From assembly GCF_014084125.1 (NCBI RefSeq), contig NZ_CP048405.1, positions 4,464,001-4,528,000 of the forward strand: a stretch of 64,000 nt of DNA, given 5' to 3'. Origin of the DNA: Streptacidiphilus sp. PB12-B1b. GTDB taxonomy: Bacteria; Actinomycetota; Actinomycetes; Streptomycetales; Streptomycetaceae. This document shows positions 1 to 8,460 of this stretch, one piece after another. Position 1 is the first letter of the stretch. Every line of letters starts with the position of its first letter. The notes below the pieces were generated by a model. That model did no database searches. It was given only the letters and a program-made list of their open reading frames with translations, and had not been told where the DNA came from. A program made the position numbers and the translations under genes.

Positions 1-437
1 GGGACCAGCACCAGCGCCAGCGGCGCCTTGGGCTCCGCCCGGCGGCCCGCCGTCCGGGCCAGCACGGCCAGGCCGAACGCCAGGGTCTTGCCGGAGCCGG
101 TGCGTCCGCGCCCGAGGACGTCACGGCCTGCCAGGGAGTTCGGCAGGGTCGCGGCCTGGATCGGGAACGGCTCGGTGACGCCCTCGCGGGTCAGCGTGGC
201 CAGCAGCCCGCCGGGCATCTCCAGCTCGGCGAAGGCGGCGACCGCGGGCAGCGAGGGGGTGGTGCTGACGGGCATCTCGAACTCGCCCGACTGGACCAGC
301 GGCCGACGGCGCGGCGCGCCCTGCTGGCCGGAGGACCGGCCGCGGGAGGCGGCCGGGTTGGTACGCGGGGCCCCGGTGGGGCGCCCGAACCGGGTCGCGG
401 GACGCGGGTCGTTGGTGCGGCTGGTGCGATGGTTCAT
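1..437 (-). CDS. DEAD/DEAH-box RNA helicase, N-terminal part (runs off window)
   Basis: The reverse strand encodes about 145 residues from ATG at 437 to the window edge. A basic, low-complexity N-terminus rich in Arg, Pro and Gly (about 55 residues) is followed by a Q-motif region (FAELEMPGGLLATL, then EPFPIQAATLP) and motif I (GRTGSGKT). This is the order seen in DEAD-box ATP-dependent RNA helicases, which unwind RNA in ribosome assembly or mRNA turnover. The rest of the helicase core lies outside the window, so motifs II-VI cannot be checked. It sits downstream of the initiator tRNA gene on the same strand, but a strong terminator separates them, so it probably has its own promoter. Family assignment is secure; the specific role is unknown. 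Confidence 0.88.
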   Translation of the reverse strand, partial: MNHRTSRTNDPRPATRFGRPTGAPRTNPAASRGRSSGQQGAPRRRPLVQSGEFEMPVSTTPSLPAVAAFAELEMPGGLLATLTREGVTEPFPIQAATLPNSLAGRDVLGRGRTGSGKTLAFGLAVLARTAGRRAEPKAPLALVLV

Positions 438-563
438 GGAGAACCTTCCTCGTAGCGGCACGCTTCGAGGAGGGCTCCGCAGCGCTTCGCGCGGAGGTTC
501 ACAAGAACGAGCCAGGGGTGGCGGAGGGACTCTCCGCAGGTGGGGCGCCGGCCTGGCGCACAA

Positions 564-605
564 AACTCTGTAGGCCCAGCGCGCGAACGCCGGGCCTACA
601 GAGTT
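564..605 (-). terminator. intrinsic terminator after tRNA-fMet
   Basis: A perfect 14-bp inverted repeat (arms 564-577 and 592-605, 14-nt loop) lies 4 nt beyond the 3' end of the tRNA. On the tRNA strand the hairpin is followed by TTTTG, so it is a classic intrinsic terminator isolating the tRNA from the helicase gene. Confidence 0.85.
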
Positions 606-609
606 CAAG

Positions 610-683
610 TAGCGGGGACAGGATTTGAACCTGCGACCTCTGGGTTATGAGCCCAGCGAGCTACCGAGCTGCTCCACCCCGCG
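610..683 (-). tRNA. initiator tRNA-Met (CAT anticodon)
   Basis: The reverse strand folds into a 74-nt cloverleaf with anticodon CAT. Two initiator hallmarks are visible: three consecutive G:C pairs at the base of the anticodon stem (GGG/CCC flanking CTCATAA) and an unpaired first acceptor position (C1 opposite T72). The T-arm GGTTCAAATCC is present. CCA is not encoded at the 3' end. A strong intrinsic terminator follows. Confidence 0.95.
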
Positions 684-714
684 TCGGTTCCTCAACTCTA
701 GCAGAGTGTCCGGA

Positions 715-1425
715 TCACCCGCGATCATCGCGGCCCTCCGGCCCCGGCGGGCCGCCCAGGGCGTTGATCTCGCGCGTGCCGAGGATGCGGTTGGCGGGCA
801 CCCGGCCGCCCGCACCCGGGACGGCCACCGCGAGCATGGCCCGGCCGATCCGGTCGCCGGAGGTGACCTGGTTCGGGAACAGCCGCCGGAGCAGCGGGGC
901 GACGGGGCTGACGATCCGGTAGACCACCCGGTACAAGCGGGTCTTGGAGACCGTGCCCGGTCCGGGCTGGATGTAGCCGGGGCGGAACATGTAGCCGTCG
1001 ACGTCCAGCGCCAGCAGGTCGTTCTCGGTGCGGCCCTTGACCCGGGCCCACATGGTCCGGCCCTGGCCGCTGCTGTCGGTCCCGGCCCCGGAGACGTAGG
1101 TGAGGACCAGTCCGGGGTTGCGGGCGCTGACCGCCCGGGCCACGGCGAGGGTCAGGTCGTGGGTGACCGCGCGGTAGGCGTCCTCGTTCATGCCCACGGA
1201 GGAGACGCCCAGGCAGAAGAAGCAGGCGTGGTAGCCGTCCAGCTCGTCCCCGAGGCCGTCCAGGTCGGACACGTCGGGGCGGACGATCTCGCGCAGCTTG
1301 GGGTGGCGCACCCCGACCGGGGTGCGGCCGACGACCAGCACCCGGGCCACGGCGTCCGACCGCAGGCACTCCCGCAGCACGTCCTGGCCGACCATGCCGG
1401 TGGCGCCGAAGAGGATCACGTTCAT
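715..1425 (-). CDS. NAD(P)H-binding SDR-like protein (NmrA/epimerase type)
   Basis: This 236-residue protein starts at ATG 1425 with a Rossmann fold: MNVILFGATGMVGQDV carries the GxxGxxG dinucleotide-binding motif of the atypical/extended short-chain dehydrogenase group. A second conserved segment (ACFFCLGVSSVGM) resembles the mid-domain of NAD(P)H-binding proteins in the HTATIP2/YwnB-like group. The C-terminal part (YMFRPGYIQPGPG) fits a shortened substrate domain. It is probably a cytoplasmic oxidoreductase or redox-sensing protein. No substrate can be assigned. The gene lies between the tRNA and the divergently transcribed acyl-CoA synthetase gene and has no obvious operon partner. Confidence 0.8.
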   Translation of the reverse strand: MNVILFGATGMVGQDVLRECLRSDAVARVLVVGRTPVGVRHPKLREIVRPDVSDLDGLGDELDGYHACFFCLGVSSVGMNEDAYRAVTHDLTLAVARAVSARNPGLVLTYVSGAGTDSSGQGRTMWARVKGRTENDLLALDVDGYMFRPGYIQPGPGTVSKTRLYRVVYRIVSPVAPLLRRLFPNQVTSGDRIGRAMLAVAVPGAGGRVPANRILGTREINALGGPPGPEGRDDRG

Positions 1426-1605
1426 GGGGTGCTGGACTCCCGTTCCGCCGTGCCGGCCCGCCGTGCTCCGCACCCTACCGCCGGACGCCCGCCGATCTCG
1501 TGAAGATCCCTGTCCGAGCCGCTGCCGCGGCTCTAAGGTGCTGATGAGACGTGTACCAGCGCGCAGCCCGTCAGGTCCGCTCCCCCAGCCCTCCGAGGAG
1601 TTCCC

Positions 1606-3231
1606 ATGGCCGCACCAGCCCCCAGCCTCGCCGCCGGCCCCACCGACAGCCCCCTGTTGGAGGAGACCATCGGCGGCAATCTGGACCGGACCGTCGCCGC
1701 CCACGGCGGGCGCGAGGCCCTGGTGGACGCCGCCTCCGGGCGCCGCTGGAGCTACCGCGAACTGGCCGACGAGGTGGACGCGGTGGCGCTGGGGCTGCTG
1801 GCGCTCGGGGTGGAGCCGGGCGACCGGGTGGGCATCTGGTCGCCCAACTGCCCGGAGTGGACCTTCCTGCAGTACGCCACCGCGCGCATCGGCGCGATCC
1901 TGGTCACCATCAACCCCGGTTACCGCGCCCACGAGTTGGAGTTCGTGCTGCGCCAGTCCGGGGTGCGGACGGTGGTGGCCCTGCCCTCGTTCAAGACCTC
2001 CGACTACGCCGGGATGCTGGCCGAGGCCGCGCCGCGCTGTCCGGCGCTGCGCGACACCGTGCTGATCGGCGAGGAGTCCTGGACGGCGCTGCTGGCGGCC
2101 GGTCGGGCCGGGGACCGCGAGCGGCTGGCGGCCGTCGGCGCCGGGCTGGCCCCGGGCGACCCGATCAACATCCAGTACACCTCGGGGACGACCGGCTTCC
2201 CCAAGGGCGCGACCCTCTCGCACCGCAACATCCTCAACAACGGCTACTTCGTCGGCGAGCTGTGCGAGTACACCGAGGCGGACCGGATCTGCGTCCCGGT
2301 CCCCTTCTACCACTGCTTCGGCATGGTCATGGGCACCCTCGCGGCCGTCTCGCACGGCGCCTGCGTGGTCATCCCGGCCCCGGCCTTCGACCCCGACGCC
2401 ACGCTGCGCACGGTCGCCGCCGAGCGCTGCACCTCGCTGTACGGCGTGCCGACCATGTTCATCGCCATGCTCAGCGACCCGGGGTTCGCCGGGCACGACC
2501 TGTCCTCGCTGCGCACCGGCATCATGGCCGGATCGCCCTGCCCGACCGAGGTGATGCGGCAGGTGGTCGACCGGATGGGCATGCGGGACGTCTCGATCTG
2601 CTATGGCATGACCGAGACCTCGCCGGTCTCCGCGCAGACCCGGACCACGGACTCGCTGGAGCAGCGGGTGTCCACGGTCGGCCGGGTCGGGCCGCACCTG
2701 GAGGTCAAGGTGGTCGACCCGGCCACCGGCGCGATCCTGCCGCGCGGCGCCGACGGGGAGCTGTGCACCCGCGGCTACTCGGTGATGACCGGCTACTGGG
2801 ACCAGCCGGAGCAGACCGCCGAGGCTGTGGACGCCGACGGCTGGATGCACACCGGCGATCTGGCCGCGATGGACGCCGACGGCTACCTCACCATCACCGG
2901 CCGGATCAAGGACATGGTGATCCGGGGCGGCGAGAACATCTACCCGCGCGAGGTCGAGGAGTTCCTCCACACCCACCCGGACGTGCTGGACGCCCAGGTC
3001 ATCGGCGTCCCCGACGAGAAGTACGGCGAGGAGCTGATGGCCTGGGTCCGGCTGCGGCCGGGCGCGCCGGAGCTGACCGCCGACGCGGTGCGCGCCTTCT
3101 GCTCCGGCAAGCTCGCGCACTACAAGATCCCGCGCTACGTCCATGTGGTGGACGCCTTCCCGATCACCGTCACCGGCAAGATCCGCAAGGTCGAGATGCG
3201 GGAGGAGTCGGTGCGGCTGCTGGGCCTGTGA
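1606..3231 (+). CDS. fatty-acyl-CoA synthetase / AMP-binding ligase
   Basis: This 541-residue member of the ANL adenylation superfamily activates a carboxylic acid to acyl-AMP and then acyl-CoA. The P-loop [11 protein letters not shown] lies at residues 191-201. Motif YGMTETSP, the TGDL region with [20 protein letters not shown], and a C-terminal catalytic lysine in TGKIRK (Lys525) are all present. The sequence resembles medium/long-chain FadD-type synthetases (ACSF2-like), so beta-oxidation entry or lipid remodelling is likely. Start choice: ATG 1606 follows a GAGGAG ribosome site. It is divergent from the NAD(P)H-binding gene and convergent with the hydrolase gene. All core motifs look intact; chain-length preference cannot be read from sequence. 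Confidence 0.93.
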   Translation: MAAPAPSLAAGPTDSPLLEETIGGNLDRTVAAHGGREALVDAASGRRWSYRELADEVDAVALGLLALGVEPGDRVGIWSPNCPEWTFLQYATARIGAILVTINPGYRAHELEFVLRQSGVRTVVALPSFKTSDYAGMLAEAAPRCPALRDTVLIGEESWTALLAAGRAGDRERLAAVGAGLAPGDPINIQYTSGTTGFPKGATLSHRNILNNGYFVGELCEYTEADRICVPVPFYHCFGMVMGTLAAVSHGACVVIPAPAFDPDATLRTVAAERCTSLYGVPTMFIAMLSDPGFAGHDLSSLRTGIMAGSPCPTEVMRQVVDRMGMRDVSICYGMTETSPVSAQTRTTDSLEQRVSTVGRVGPHLEVKVVDPATGAILPRGADGELCTRGYSVMTGYWDQPEQTAEAVDADGWMHTGDLAAMDADGYLTITGRIKDMVIRGGENIYPREVEEFLHTHPDVLDAQVIGVPDEKYGEELMAWVRLRPGAPELTADAVRAFCSGKLAHYKIPRYVHVVDAFPITVTGKIRKVEMREESVRLLGL

Positions 3232-3255
3232 CCGGCGGTCAGCGGCTTTCGGCGG

Positions 3256-4113
3256 TCACCGGTGGTCCGCGGCCACGGGTTTTCCGGCGGTGAAGTCCGC
3301 CACGGCGGCGGCCAGGGCGCTCGGCTGGTCCTCCGGGACGAGCGTCCGGCTGTCCGGGATCTCCAGGTAGGAGCCCTGCGGGAAGAGGTCGGCGAGCCGG
3401 CGGCCGTGGGCCGGGGGCATCACCCGGTCCTCGGCCCCCCAGACCACCAGCACCGGGCGCTCGAACGCGCCGGCCCGCTCCGCGGCCTCCAGCAGCCGGC
3501 CCGGGCGGGCGCCGAGCAGGTAGCGGCGCAGGTCGCGGCGGGCGTCCGGGTCGTTCAGCAGCGGGCCGGTCCAGCGGTCGGTGACCGGGCGCGGCACCGG
3601 CCGCTTGGACAGCAGGCCGTACGCCAGCGGCAGGCGGCGCAGCGCGGGCACCCGCAGCGGCGCGGCGGCCGCGGCCAGTCCGCCGGGCACCTTGGCCGCC
3701 AGCCAGATGGTGCGCCCGGGCAGGCCCGGCGGGAAGTTGTCGAACGCCTCCACGGAGACCAGCACCAGCCGGGCGATGCGCTCGGCGGCGGGCGCGCCGG
3801 AGACCGCCAGCAGCATGCCGGTGGAGACGTCGTTCTGCACCAGGGTGACCGCGGTCAGCTCCAGCGCCTCCAGGAACTCGCCCAGCAGCCGGGCCATGCC
3901 GTCCGGGGAGAGGTCCGCCCCGGGGCGCATGGGCCGCAGGTGCGAGCCGAGCGGGAGGGTGGGCACCACCACCCGGTGCTGTTCCGAGAGTTCGTCCACG
4001 ACATGGCGCCACACGGTGCCGTCCATGGCGAGCCCGTGGACCAGGACGACCGCGGGGCCGTCGCCGGTGTCGGTGTAGTCGAGGGTTCCTGACGAGAGTT
4101 CGATCGCAGGCAT
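3256..4113 (-). CDS. alpha/beta hydrolase with Asp-type nucleophile motif
   Basis: This 285-residue alpha/beta-hydrolase fold protein has an oxyanion segment VLVHGLAMDG and a nucleophile elbow reading QNDVSTG, with Asp (about residue 95) where lipases have Ser, as in haloalkane dehalogenase/epoxide hydrolase-like proteins. The acid region is VLVVWGAEDRVMPP. The position that usually carries the catalytic His reads PDSRTLVPEDQP and holds no His. It may therefore be a non-classical or non-catalytic member. The start is uncertain: ATG 4113 is chosen because MPAIELSSG resembles family N-termini; GTG 4122 is the alternative, and neither has a clear Shine-Dalgarno. It lies 22 nt after the PucR-type regulator gene on the same strand, so the two are probably co-transcribed. 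Confidence 0.82.
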   Translation of the reverse strand: MPAIELSSGTLDYTDTGDGPAVVLVHGLAMDGTVWRHVVDELSEQHRVVVPTLPLGSHLRPMRPGADLSPDGMARLLGEFLEALELTAVTLVQNDVSTGMLLAVSGAPAAERIARLVLVSVEAFDNFPPGLPGRTIWLAAKVPGGLAAAAAPLRVPALRRLPLAYGLLSKRPVPRPVTDRWTGPLLNDPDARRDLRRYLLGARPGRLLEAAERAGAFERPVLVVWGAEDRVMPPAHGRRLADLFPQGSYLEIPDSRTLVPEDQPSALAAAVADFTAGKPVAADHR

Positions 4114-4135
4114 ACCTGACACTGTAGATGCTGGA

Positions 4136-5452
4136 TCAGCTTCCGGTGCAGTACGGGTGACGGCTGATCAGTTTCTCCTGCAGCAGCCGCCCGCGCAGCG
4201 CGACCTCGAACTCGAATCTGGCGTCCGGGTCGTGCAGGTCCGCGCCGAACAACTGGTGCACCCGGTGCAGCCGCTGACGGGCCGTCTGCGGGTGGATGCC
4301 CAGCCGGACGGCCACCTCGGGAGCGCTCCCGCTGTCCGTCTGCAGCCAGGCCAGCAGGGTCGCCGCCAGCCGCTCGCTCTGCTTGGCGGTCAGGGCGGCC
4401 AGCGGCCGCAGCCGCCGCTCGGCCATCAGCCGCACCAGCGGCTCGTCGCCGAGCAGCAGCAGGTCGGGCAGGCAGTCGTCGCAGTTGAACGGCTCGGCCG
4501 GGGCGGCGTCGGCCGGGACGGGCGGGCCCGGGCGCAGGGCGGCCGCGCGGACGGTCCGGGCCCAGCGCAGCGAGTCGGCGGCCAGGCCGACCGGCACGGT
4601 CGGGCCGATCACCGCCTCCCGGCCCTGCAGTACCGCCCGGACCTGGCCGTCGCGCAGGAGCAGGGCCGGTTCCGGCACCAGCAGGTAGGGGTCGGGGCAG
4701 TCGAGGTCGGCCAGCACCGGGTCGGGCAGCCTGCGGCGGCGGCCGGCGGGCGGCGCGGGGCCCGGCGCGGGCGCCGGGGGCGGCCCCAGCGAGACGCAGG
4801 CGATCCGCTCCGGCAGCGGCCAGTCGGCGGCGGCCGCCGCCTGCTCCACCTCCACCGGATCGGCGGCGGTGACCAGCAGGTGCAGCAGCCGGACCCGGAG
4901 CCGGCCCTGGGCGCCGGCGTGGTCGGCCTTGGCCTCGGCGTAGCCCTGGACGGACGCCGAGGTGATCTCGTCGATGTGGGCGAAGATCGCCTCGGCGAGC
5001 AGGACCACCAGGTCGGGGCCGAGGCCGACCCGCCGGGCCACCCGGGCGTAGCGCCGCCAGGCGACCCGGGCGCCGAGCCGGTAGGCGGCCTGCAGCGCGT
5101 CCAGGCTGCGGCCCTCGGCCAGTTCGCCGCGGCCGAGGGCGCGGTAGACCCGCAGCCGCTCCTCGCCGAGGCCGCGGTCGCGGTAGCGGTCGCCGGGGGC
5201 CGCGCCAGCCGTGCCGACCGCGCCCACCGCGCCGCGCGGCGGTCCGCCGCGGCCGTCGATGAGGTCGGCGAACTCGGCCAGCGCGGTCTCCACGCCGTAC
5301 TGGATTCCCGCGCCGAATTGCCCGGAGAGCGGCCGGCCGAATTCAGGGACCTGCCGCCGGATCTCCCGGATGATCTCGGCGGCCAGGGTCTCTCTTTCCT
5401 TCCTGACCTCGGCCGCGAAATTGCGTGGCAAAGCGGTCCACGGTCCGGCCAC
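4136..5452 (-). CDS. PucR/CdaR-type helix-turn-helix transcriptional regulator
   Basis: A 438-residue cytoplasmic regulator. The N-terminal ~180 residues are helical and resemble RsbR/DUF-type sensory domains of actinobacterial PucR-like proteins. The middle is Pro/Ala-rich and poorly conserved. The C-terminus (LAATLLAWLQTDSGSAPEVA, then GIHPQTARQRLHRVHQLFG) is the PucR C-terminal HTH. GTG 5452 is chosen as start because GAGG lies 7 nt upstream. The adjacent hydrolase gene follows after 22 nt and is the most likely target along with its own promoter. A well-formed promoter is visible upstream (5508-5536). The ligand is unknown. Confidence 0.85.
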   Translation of the reverse strand: MAGPWTALPRNFAAEVRKERETLAAEIIREIRRQVPEFGRPLSGQFGAGIQYGVETALAEFADLIDGRGGPPRGAVGAVGTAGAAPGDRYRDRGLGEERLRVYRALGRGELAEGRSLDALQAAYRLGARVAWRRYARVARRVGLGPDLVVLLAEAIFAHIDEITSASVQGYAEAKADHAGAQGRLRVRLLHLLVTAADPVEVEQAAAAADWPLPERIACVSLGPPPAPAPGPAPPAGRRRRLPDPVLADLDCPDPYLLVPEPALLLRDGQVRAVLQGREAVIGPTVPVGLAADSLRWARTVRAAALRPGPPVPADAAPAEPFNCDDCLPDLLLLGDEPLVRLMAERRLRPLAALTAKQSERLAATLLAWLQTDSGSAPEVAVRLGIHPQTARQRLHRVHQLFGADLHDPDARFEFEVALRGRLLQEKLISRHPYCTGS

Positions 5453-5507
5453 TCCATGCCTCTTCGTTCGGGGCCCCGTCCTCCGCCAAACAGGGCCGCC
5501 CGACGTG

Positions 5508-5536
5508 AGTATGCGACTATGTTACTGACGAGTCAA
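5508..5536 (-). promoter_or_regulatory. sigma70/HrdB-type promoter for the PucR-type regulator
   Basis: On the reverse strand TTGACT (5536-5531) is followed after exactly 17 nt by CATACT (5513-5508), close to the housekeeping consensus. It is about 56 nt upstream of the GTG start. The -35 overlaps a small palindrome TGACGAGTCA (5526-5535), which could be an operator for autoregulation. Confidence 0.6.
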
Positions 5537-5710
5537 TAGTTCTGACGTGGCTTTTCCCGGCTCTCGTGCGTGCCGCGAGGTGTGCGCCGCCGGGCGGTGC
5601 GGCAATGCGCCCGAGTCGTTCCCGCTAGGGCTGATGACAGTTCCCTAGGATGCCGCCGAGCGATAAATGGCATCTGGTCGAGCACTTCCCGTCGGCCCGC
5701 GCCGAGGCCG

Positions 5711-5739
5711 TTGACGGGATTGGCCGGCACTCCTAGCGT
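5711..5739 (+). promoter_or_regulatory. probable promoter for the lipase gene
   Basis: TTGACG (5711-5716), a 17-nt spacer and TAGCGT (5734-5739) match the streptomycete housekeeping pattern (TTGACN, 16-18 nt, TAGNNT). This would give an untranslated leader of roughly 75-80 nt before the lipase start at 5823. The remainder of the 370-nt gap between the regulator and the lipase (5453-5822) shows no convincing gene. Confidence 0.5.
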
Positions 5740-5822
5740 CCACGTCCGATCGCAGGTTCGACAATCCCACTCGATTGCGGACCGGATTTCCCGCAATTCC
5801 ACGACAAGGGACAGGACTCGGC

Positions 5823-6779
5823 ATGAAATCGGACAAGCGGAACGGCGGACTTCGGCTGCTCTCGGTCGCGGCGGCGGCAGCCGTGGGCCTGGCGATGGCC
5901 TGCGCGCAGCCCGCCGCGGCGGCGCCCTCCTACCCGGTGGACTACGACTTCGCCACCGGCGTCCTGGCCGGGGCGCTCACCCCGACCACGCCGCCGCTCG
6001 GCGCGGACGACTGGTCCTGCAGGCCGAGCGCCGCCCACCCGTACCCGGTGGTGCTGGTCAACGGCACCTTCGCCAACATGAGCGACAACTGGGGCGCCGC
6101 CTCGCCGCTGCTGGCCGACAACGGCTACTGCGTCTTCGCCTTCAACTACGGCGGCGCCTCGCCGAACTCGATCCTCCAGAGCACCGGTGACATCCCCACC
6201 AGCGCCGGACAGTTGGAGTCCTTCGTCAACCAGGTGCTGGCCGCCACCGGCAGCGCCAAGGTGGACCTGGTCGGACACTCCCAGGGCGGCATGATGCCGC
6301 GCTACTACATCAAGAACCTCGGCGGCGCGGCCAAGGTGGACAAGCTGGTGGCGCTGGCGCCCAGCAACAACGGCACCACCCTGGACGGCATCACCGAGCT
6401 GGGCAGACAGCTGAACCTGATCGACCCGATCAACGGCCTGCTCAACGGCCCGTGCGCGGCCTGCGTCCAGCAGGAGGACGGCTCGGCGTTCCTGACCGCG
6501 CTGAACGCCGGCGGCGAGACCGTCCCCGGGGTGGGCTACACCGTGATCGAGTCCACCGACGACGAGGTGGTCACCCCGTACACCAACGCGTTCCTGCCCG
6601 CCGCGCCCAACGTCAGCAACATCCTGCTGCAGAACCAGTGCTCGCTCGACACCACCGACCACCTGGAGATCGCGGCCGACCCGATCGCCCTGACCGACGT
6701 CCTGAACGCCCTCGACCCGGCCCACCCGCGCCCGGTCCCCTGCGAGGTGGTACTGCCGATCACCGGTCCGCTGTTCTGA
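5823..6779 (+). CDS. secreted lipase/esterase (alpha/beta hydrolase, EstA/LipA class 2 type)
   Basis: A 318-residue exported triacylglycerol lipase or esterase. A Sec signal peptide (KSDKRN start, hydrophobic core, cleavage near AAAA-PSYPV, about residue 33) precedes a catalytic domain starting PVVLVNGTFANMSDNW. The nucleophile elbow is GHSQGG (Ser153), the acid lies in ESTDDEVVTP (Asp246 or Asp247) and the base in TTDHLEI (His280), giving a complete triad in order. Cysteines in SCRP, GYCVF, GPCAACV, NQCSL and VPCEV suggest disulfides of an extracellular enzyme. The start at 5823 is chosen because the signal peptide begins there and AGGA lies 7 nt upstream. Monocistronic; a 14-bp inverted repeat follows. 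Confidence 0.9.
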   Translation: MKSDKRNGGLRLLSVAAAAAVGLAMACAQPAAAAPSYPVDYDFATGVLAGALTPTTPPLGADDWSCRPSAAHPYPVVLVNGTFANMSDNWGAASPLLADNGYCVFAFNYGGASPNSILQSTGDIPTSAGQLESFVNQVLAATGSAKVDLVGHSQGGMMPRYYIKNLGGAAKVDKLVALAPSNNGTTLDGITELGRQLNLIDPINGLLNGPCAACVQQEDGSAFLTALNAGGETVPGVGYTVIESTDDEVVTPYTNAFLPAAPNVSNILLQNQCSLDTTDHLEIAADPIALTDVLNALDPAHPRPVPCEVVLPITGPLF

Positions 6780-6789
6780 TCGACCCCGG

Positions 6790-6832
6790 CCAGTTGTCTT
6801 GATATAAAGAAGCTCGTCATCAAGACAACTGG
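6790..6832. promoter_or_regulatory. 14-bp perfect inverted repeat, probable operator (or lipase terminator)
   Basis: Arms 6790-6803 and 6819-6832 (CCAGTTGTCTTGAT and its complement) flank a 15-nt AT-rich spacer, ATAAAGAAGCTCGTC. No T-run follows. The TCTTGAT...ATCAAGA core resembles actinobacterial MarR-type operators. It lies 10 nt after the lipase stop and 36 nt before the methyltransferase start, so it could regulate the latter. Confidence 0.5.
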
Positions 6833-6868
6833 TGCCGCCGAGCCGGCCACCGGAAGGGCGGGAGCAGC

Positions 6869-7480
6869 ATGGACCCCAGGACCCTGGACGCCTACGAGCG
6901 CGACGCCGCCGACTACGCGGACGACTGGCACGCCCAGCCGGTCGACGGTGAGCTGCGTGAGGCGGTGCGCCGCCACTTCCGCAGCGGGCCGACCGCCGAC
7001 ATCGGCTGCGGCGCCGGCCGCGACACCGCCTGGCTCACCGGCGCGGGCTTCGCCGCCACCGGCTACGACGCCTCGCCCGCGCTGCTGGCCGAGGCCCGGC
7101 GGCGGCACCCGGGCATCCCCTTCGAGCACGCCGTGCTGCCCCAGCTGGCGGGCCTGGTCGACGGCTCGTTCCAGAACGTCCTGTGCGAGACCGTCATCAT
7201 GCACCTGCCGCCGGAGGAGCTGGCCCCCGCGCTGCGGCGCCTCACCTCGGTCCTGGTGCCCGGCGGGACGCTCTACCTCACCTGGAGGGTCAGCCCGGGC
7301 GACGGCGGGCGCGACGGCCACGGCCGCCTGTACACCGGCGTCGACGCCGGGACGGTCCGGGCGGGACTCGGGCCGCACAGCGTCCTCGCCGACGAGGAGG
7401 TCACCAGCGCTTCCTCGGGCCGGACCATCCACCGCCTGATCGTGCGCACCGCCGGGCCGTCCTCGCCGCCGTCCCCGTGA
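6869..7480 (+). CDS. class I SAM-dependent methyltransferase
   Basis: A 203-residue cytosolic protein with a Methyltransf_25/11-type domain. Motif I reads ADIGCGAGRDT (about residues 44-54), the acidic loop is GYDASPALLAEAR, motif IV region LCETVIMHLP and motif VI VLVPGGTLYLTWR. This is a small-molecule methyltransferase with a short C-terminal cap. A GGAG site precedes ATG 6869. It is monocistronic, preceded by the 14-bp inverted repeat, and convergent with the anti-sigma gene. The substrate cannot be inferred. The inverted repeat suggests ligand-responsive control. Confidence 0.87.
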   Translation: MDPRTLDAYERDAADYADDWHAQPVDGELREAVRRHFRSGPTADIGCGAGRDTAWLTGAGFAATGYDASPALLAEARRRHPGIPFEHAVLPQLAGLVDGSFQNVLCETVIMHLPPEELAPALRRLTSVLVPGGTLYLTWRVSPGDGGRDGHGRLYTGVDAGTVRAGLGPHSVLADEEVTSASSGRTIHRLIVRTAGPSSPPSP

Positions 7481-7523
7481 CCGCTCGCGCGGCCGGGCCC
7501 GGCCGGGCGGCCGGTTCCAGCGG

Positions 7524-8009
7524 TCAGGCGGCGACCGCGCGCGGGGCCGGGATCTCCGGCAGGGTCAGCTGGGCGAGCACCCGGGTGCCCTCGGGGGCGA
7601 GCGTCGCCGCCCAGTGCGTCGCGTACGCCTCGACCAGCAGCAGGCCGCGTCCGCAGCAGGCGTCGTCGTCCTCGGGGACGCGGCGCGGGCTGGAGCGCGG
7701 ACGCCAGCAGCCGGTGTCCCTGACCTGCACGGTCAGGATGGCGCCGTCGAGGGTGAGCAGCAGGGCCACATCGGGGCTGCCGCTGTGCAGCAGCACATTG
7801 GTCACCAGCTCGCTGACCACCACCGACAGCGCCTCGTCGACGACGTCGGGGATCTCCCAGTGCCGACCCAGCCCGCGGGCGAAGCGCCGCAGCGCGGGCA
7901 CGGACTCCTGCGTGGTCGGCATGACGCACATCGCCGGGCCCTGCCGGGTGGCGGTCCGGGCCGACCGGTGGGCGTCCGTGCTGATGGGCGGGGTATCAAT
8001 GCTGATCAT
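7524..8009 (-). CDS. RsbW-like ATP-binding anti-sigma factor / serine kinase
   Basis: A 161-residue GHKL-fold (HATPase_c_2) protein of the kind that binds sigma factors or phosphorylates anti-anti-sigma factors in actinomycetes. The N box is VVVSELVTNVLLHSG, the G1 box DTGCWRPR and the G2 region CCGRGLLLVEAYA, so the ATP-binding pocket appears complete. ATG 8009 is chosen because AGGAG lies 6 nt upstream; a GTG at 8024 is less likely. No sigma or STAS gene is adjacent, so it is an orphan of the large streptomycete family. Confidence 0.87.
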   Translation of the reverse strand: MISIDTPPISTDAHRSARTATRQGPAMCVMPTTQESVPALRRFARGLGRHWEIPDVVDEALSVVVSELVTNVLLHSGSPDVALLLTLDGAILTVQVRDTGCWRPRSSPRRVPEDDDACCGRGLLLVEAYATHWAATLAPEGTRVLAQLTLPEIPAPRAVAA

Positions 8010-8460
8010 GTGCAGCTCCTGCACGGCCGGACCGGGCGGGCCGGGCGGCGTGCGTGGGGATGGTTCTACGGGACCGGTCGGCTGCCGGTGTCTGCGGCGC
8101 GACGGGTTCGGGGGCCGCCGACCGTGCGGCGGAGGGACGCCCCTCGTTCCCGGGGCGTCCGACGCGTGCGGTCAGGGGGTCGGCGACGTGGTGGCTCCCT
8201 TGGCGGCTACCCCATTGTGTGCGAGACCACACATCAATGTCTAGACCAGTTCGGCAGCAATTCACCCTGTCATCCGATCCACGAAAGTGCTGGTCAGCGG
8301 GGGTTCGACGGAGGGTCGGACGCAGTGCGTGAGCGGCCCGGGACTGGCTGTCGCGCGGAGCTTCGCCGCCCCGGCGGGCTGTGCCGTCACGGGAGCCTAA
8401 CCAGCGGAGCCCGGTAGCGCACCACGAGCGCGCGCGGGCACCACCAGCGCGCGCGGGCGG
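8010..8460. other. intergenic region with two operator-like sites
   Basis: No convincing gene in about 450 nt. Two elements stand out: TGTGTG/CACACA arms with a 6-nt spacer (8216-8233) inside a larger imperfect palindrome starting CATTG and ending CAATG, and GTCTAGACCAGT (8239-8250), 12 contiguous matches to the DasR dre consensus. Both lie about 200 nt upstream of the anti-sigma gene. Confidence 0.4.

Noticed and set aside
715-3144. Very long reverse-strand open frame (over 800 codons) spanning the acyl-CoA synthetase gene
   Set aside because: Only its last ~236 codons (from 1425) encode a recognisable protein. The rest is a GC-bias shadow opposite a strong gene.
5533-5802. Small reverse-strand frame between the regulator and lipase genes
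   Set aside because: No ribosome site, no family resemblance, and it overlaps the likely divergent promoters.
8054-8332. Small forward frame in the gap upstream of the anti-sigma gene
   Set aside because: Low-complexity Arg/Gly/Pro composition typical of shadow frames and no homology seen.
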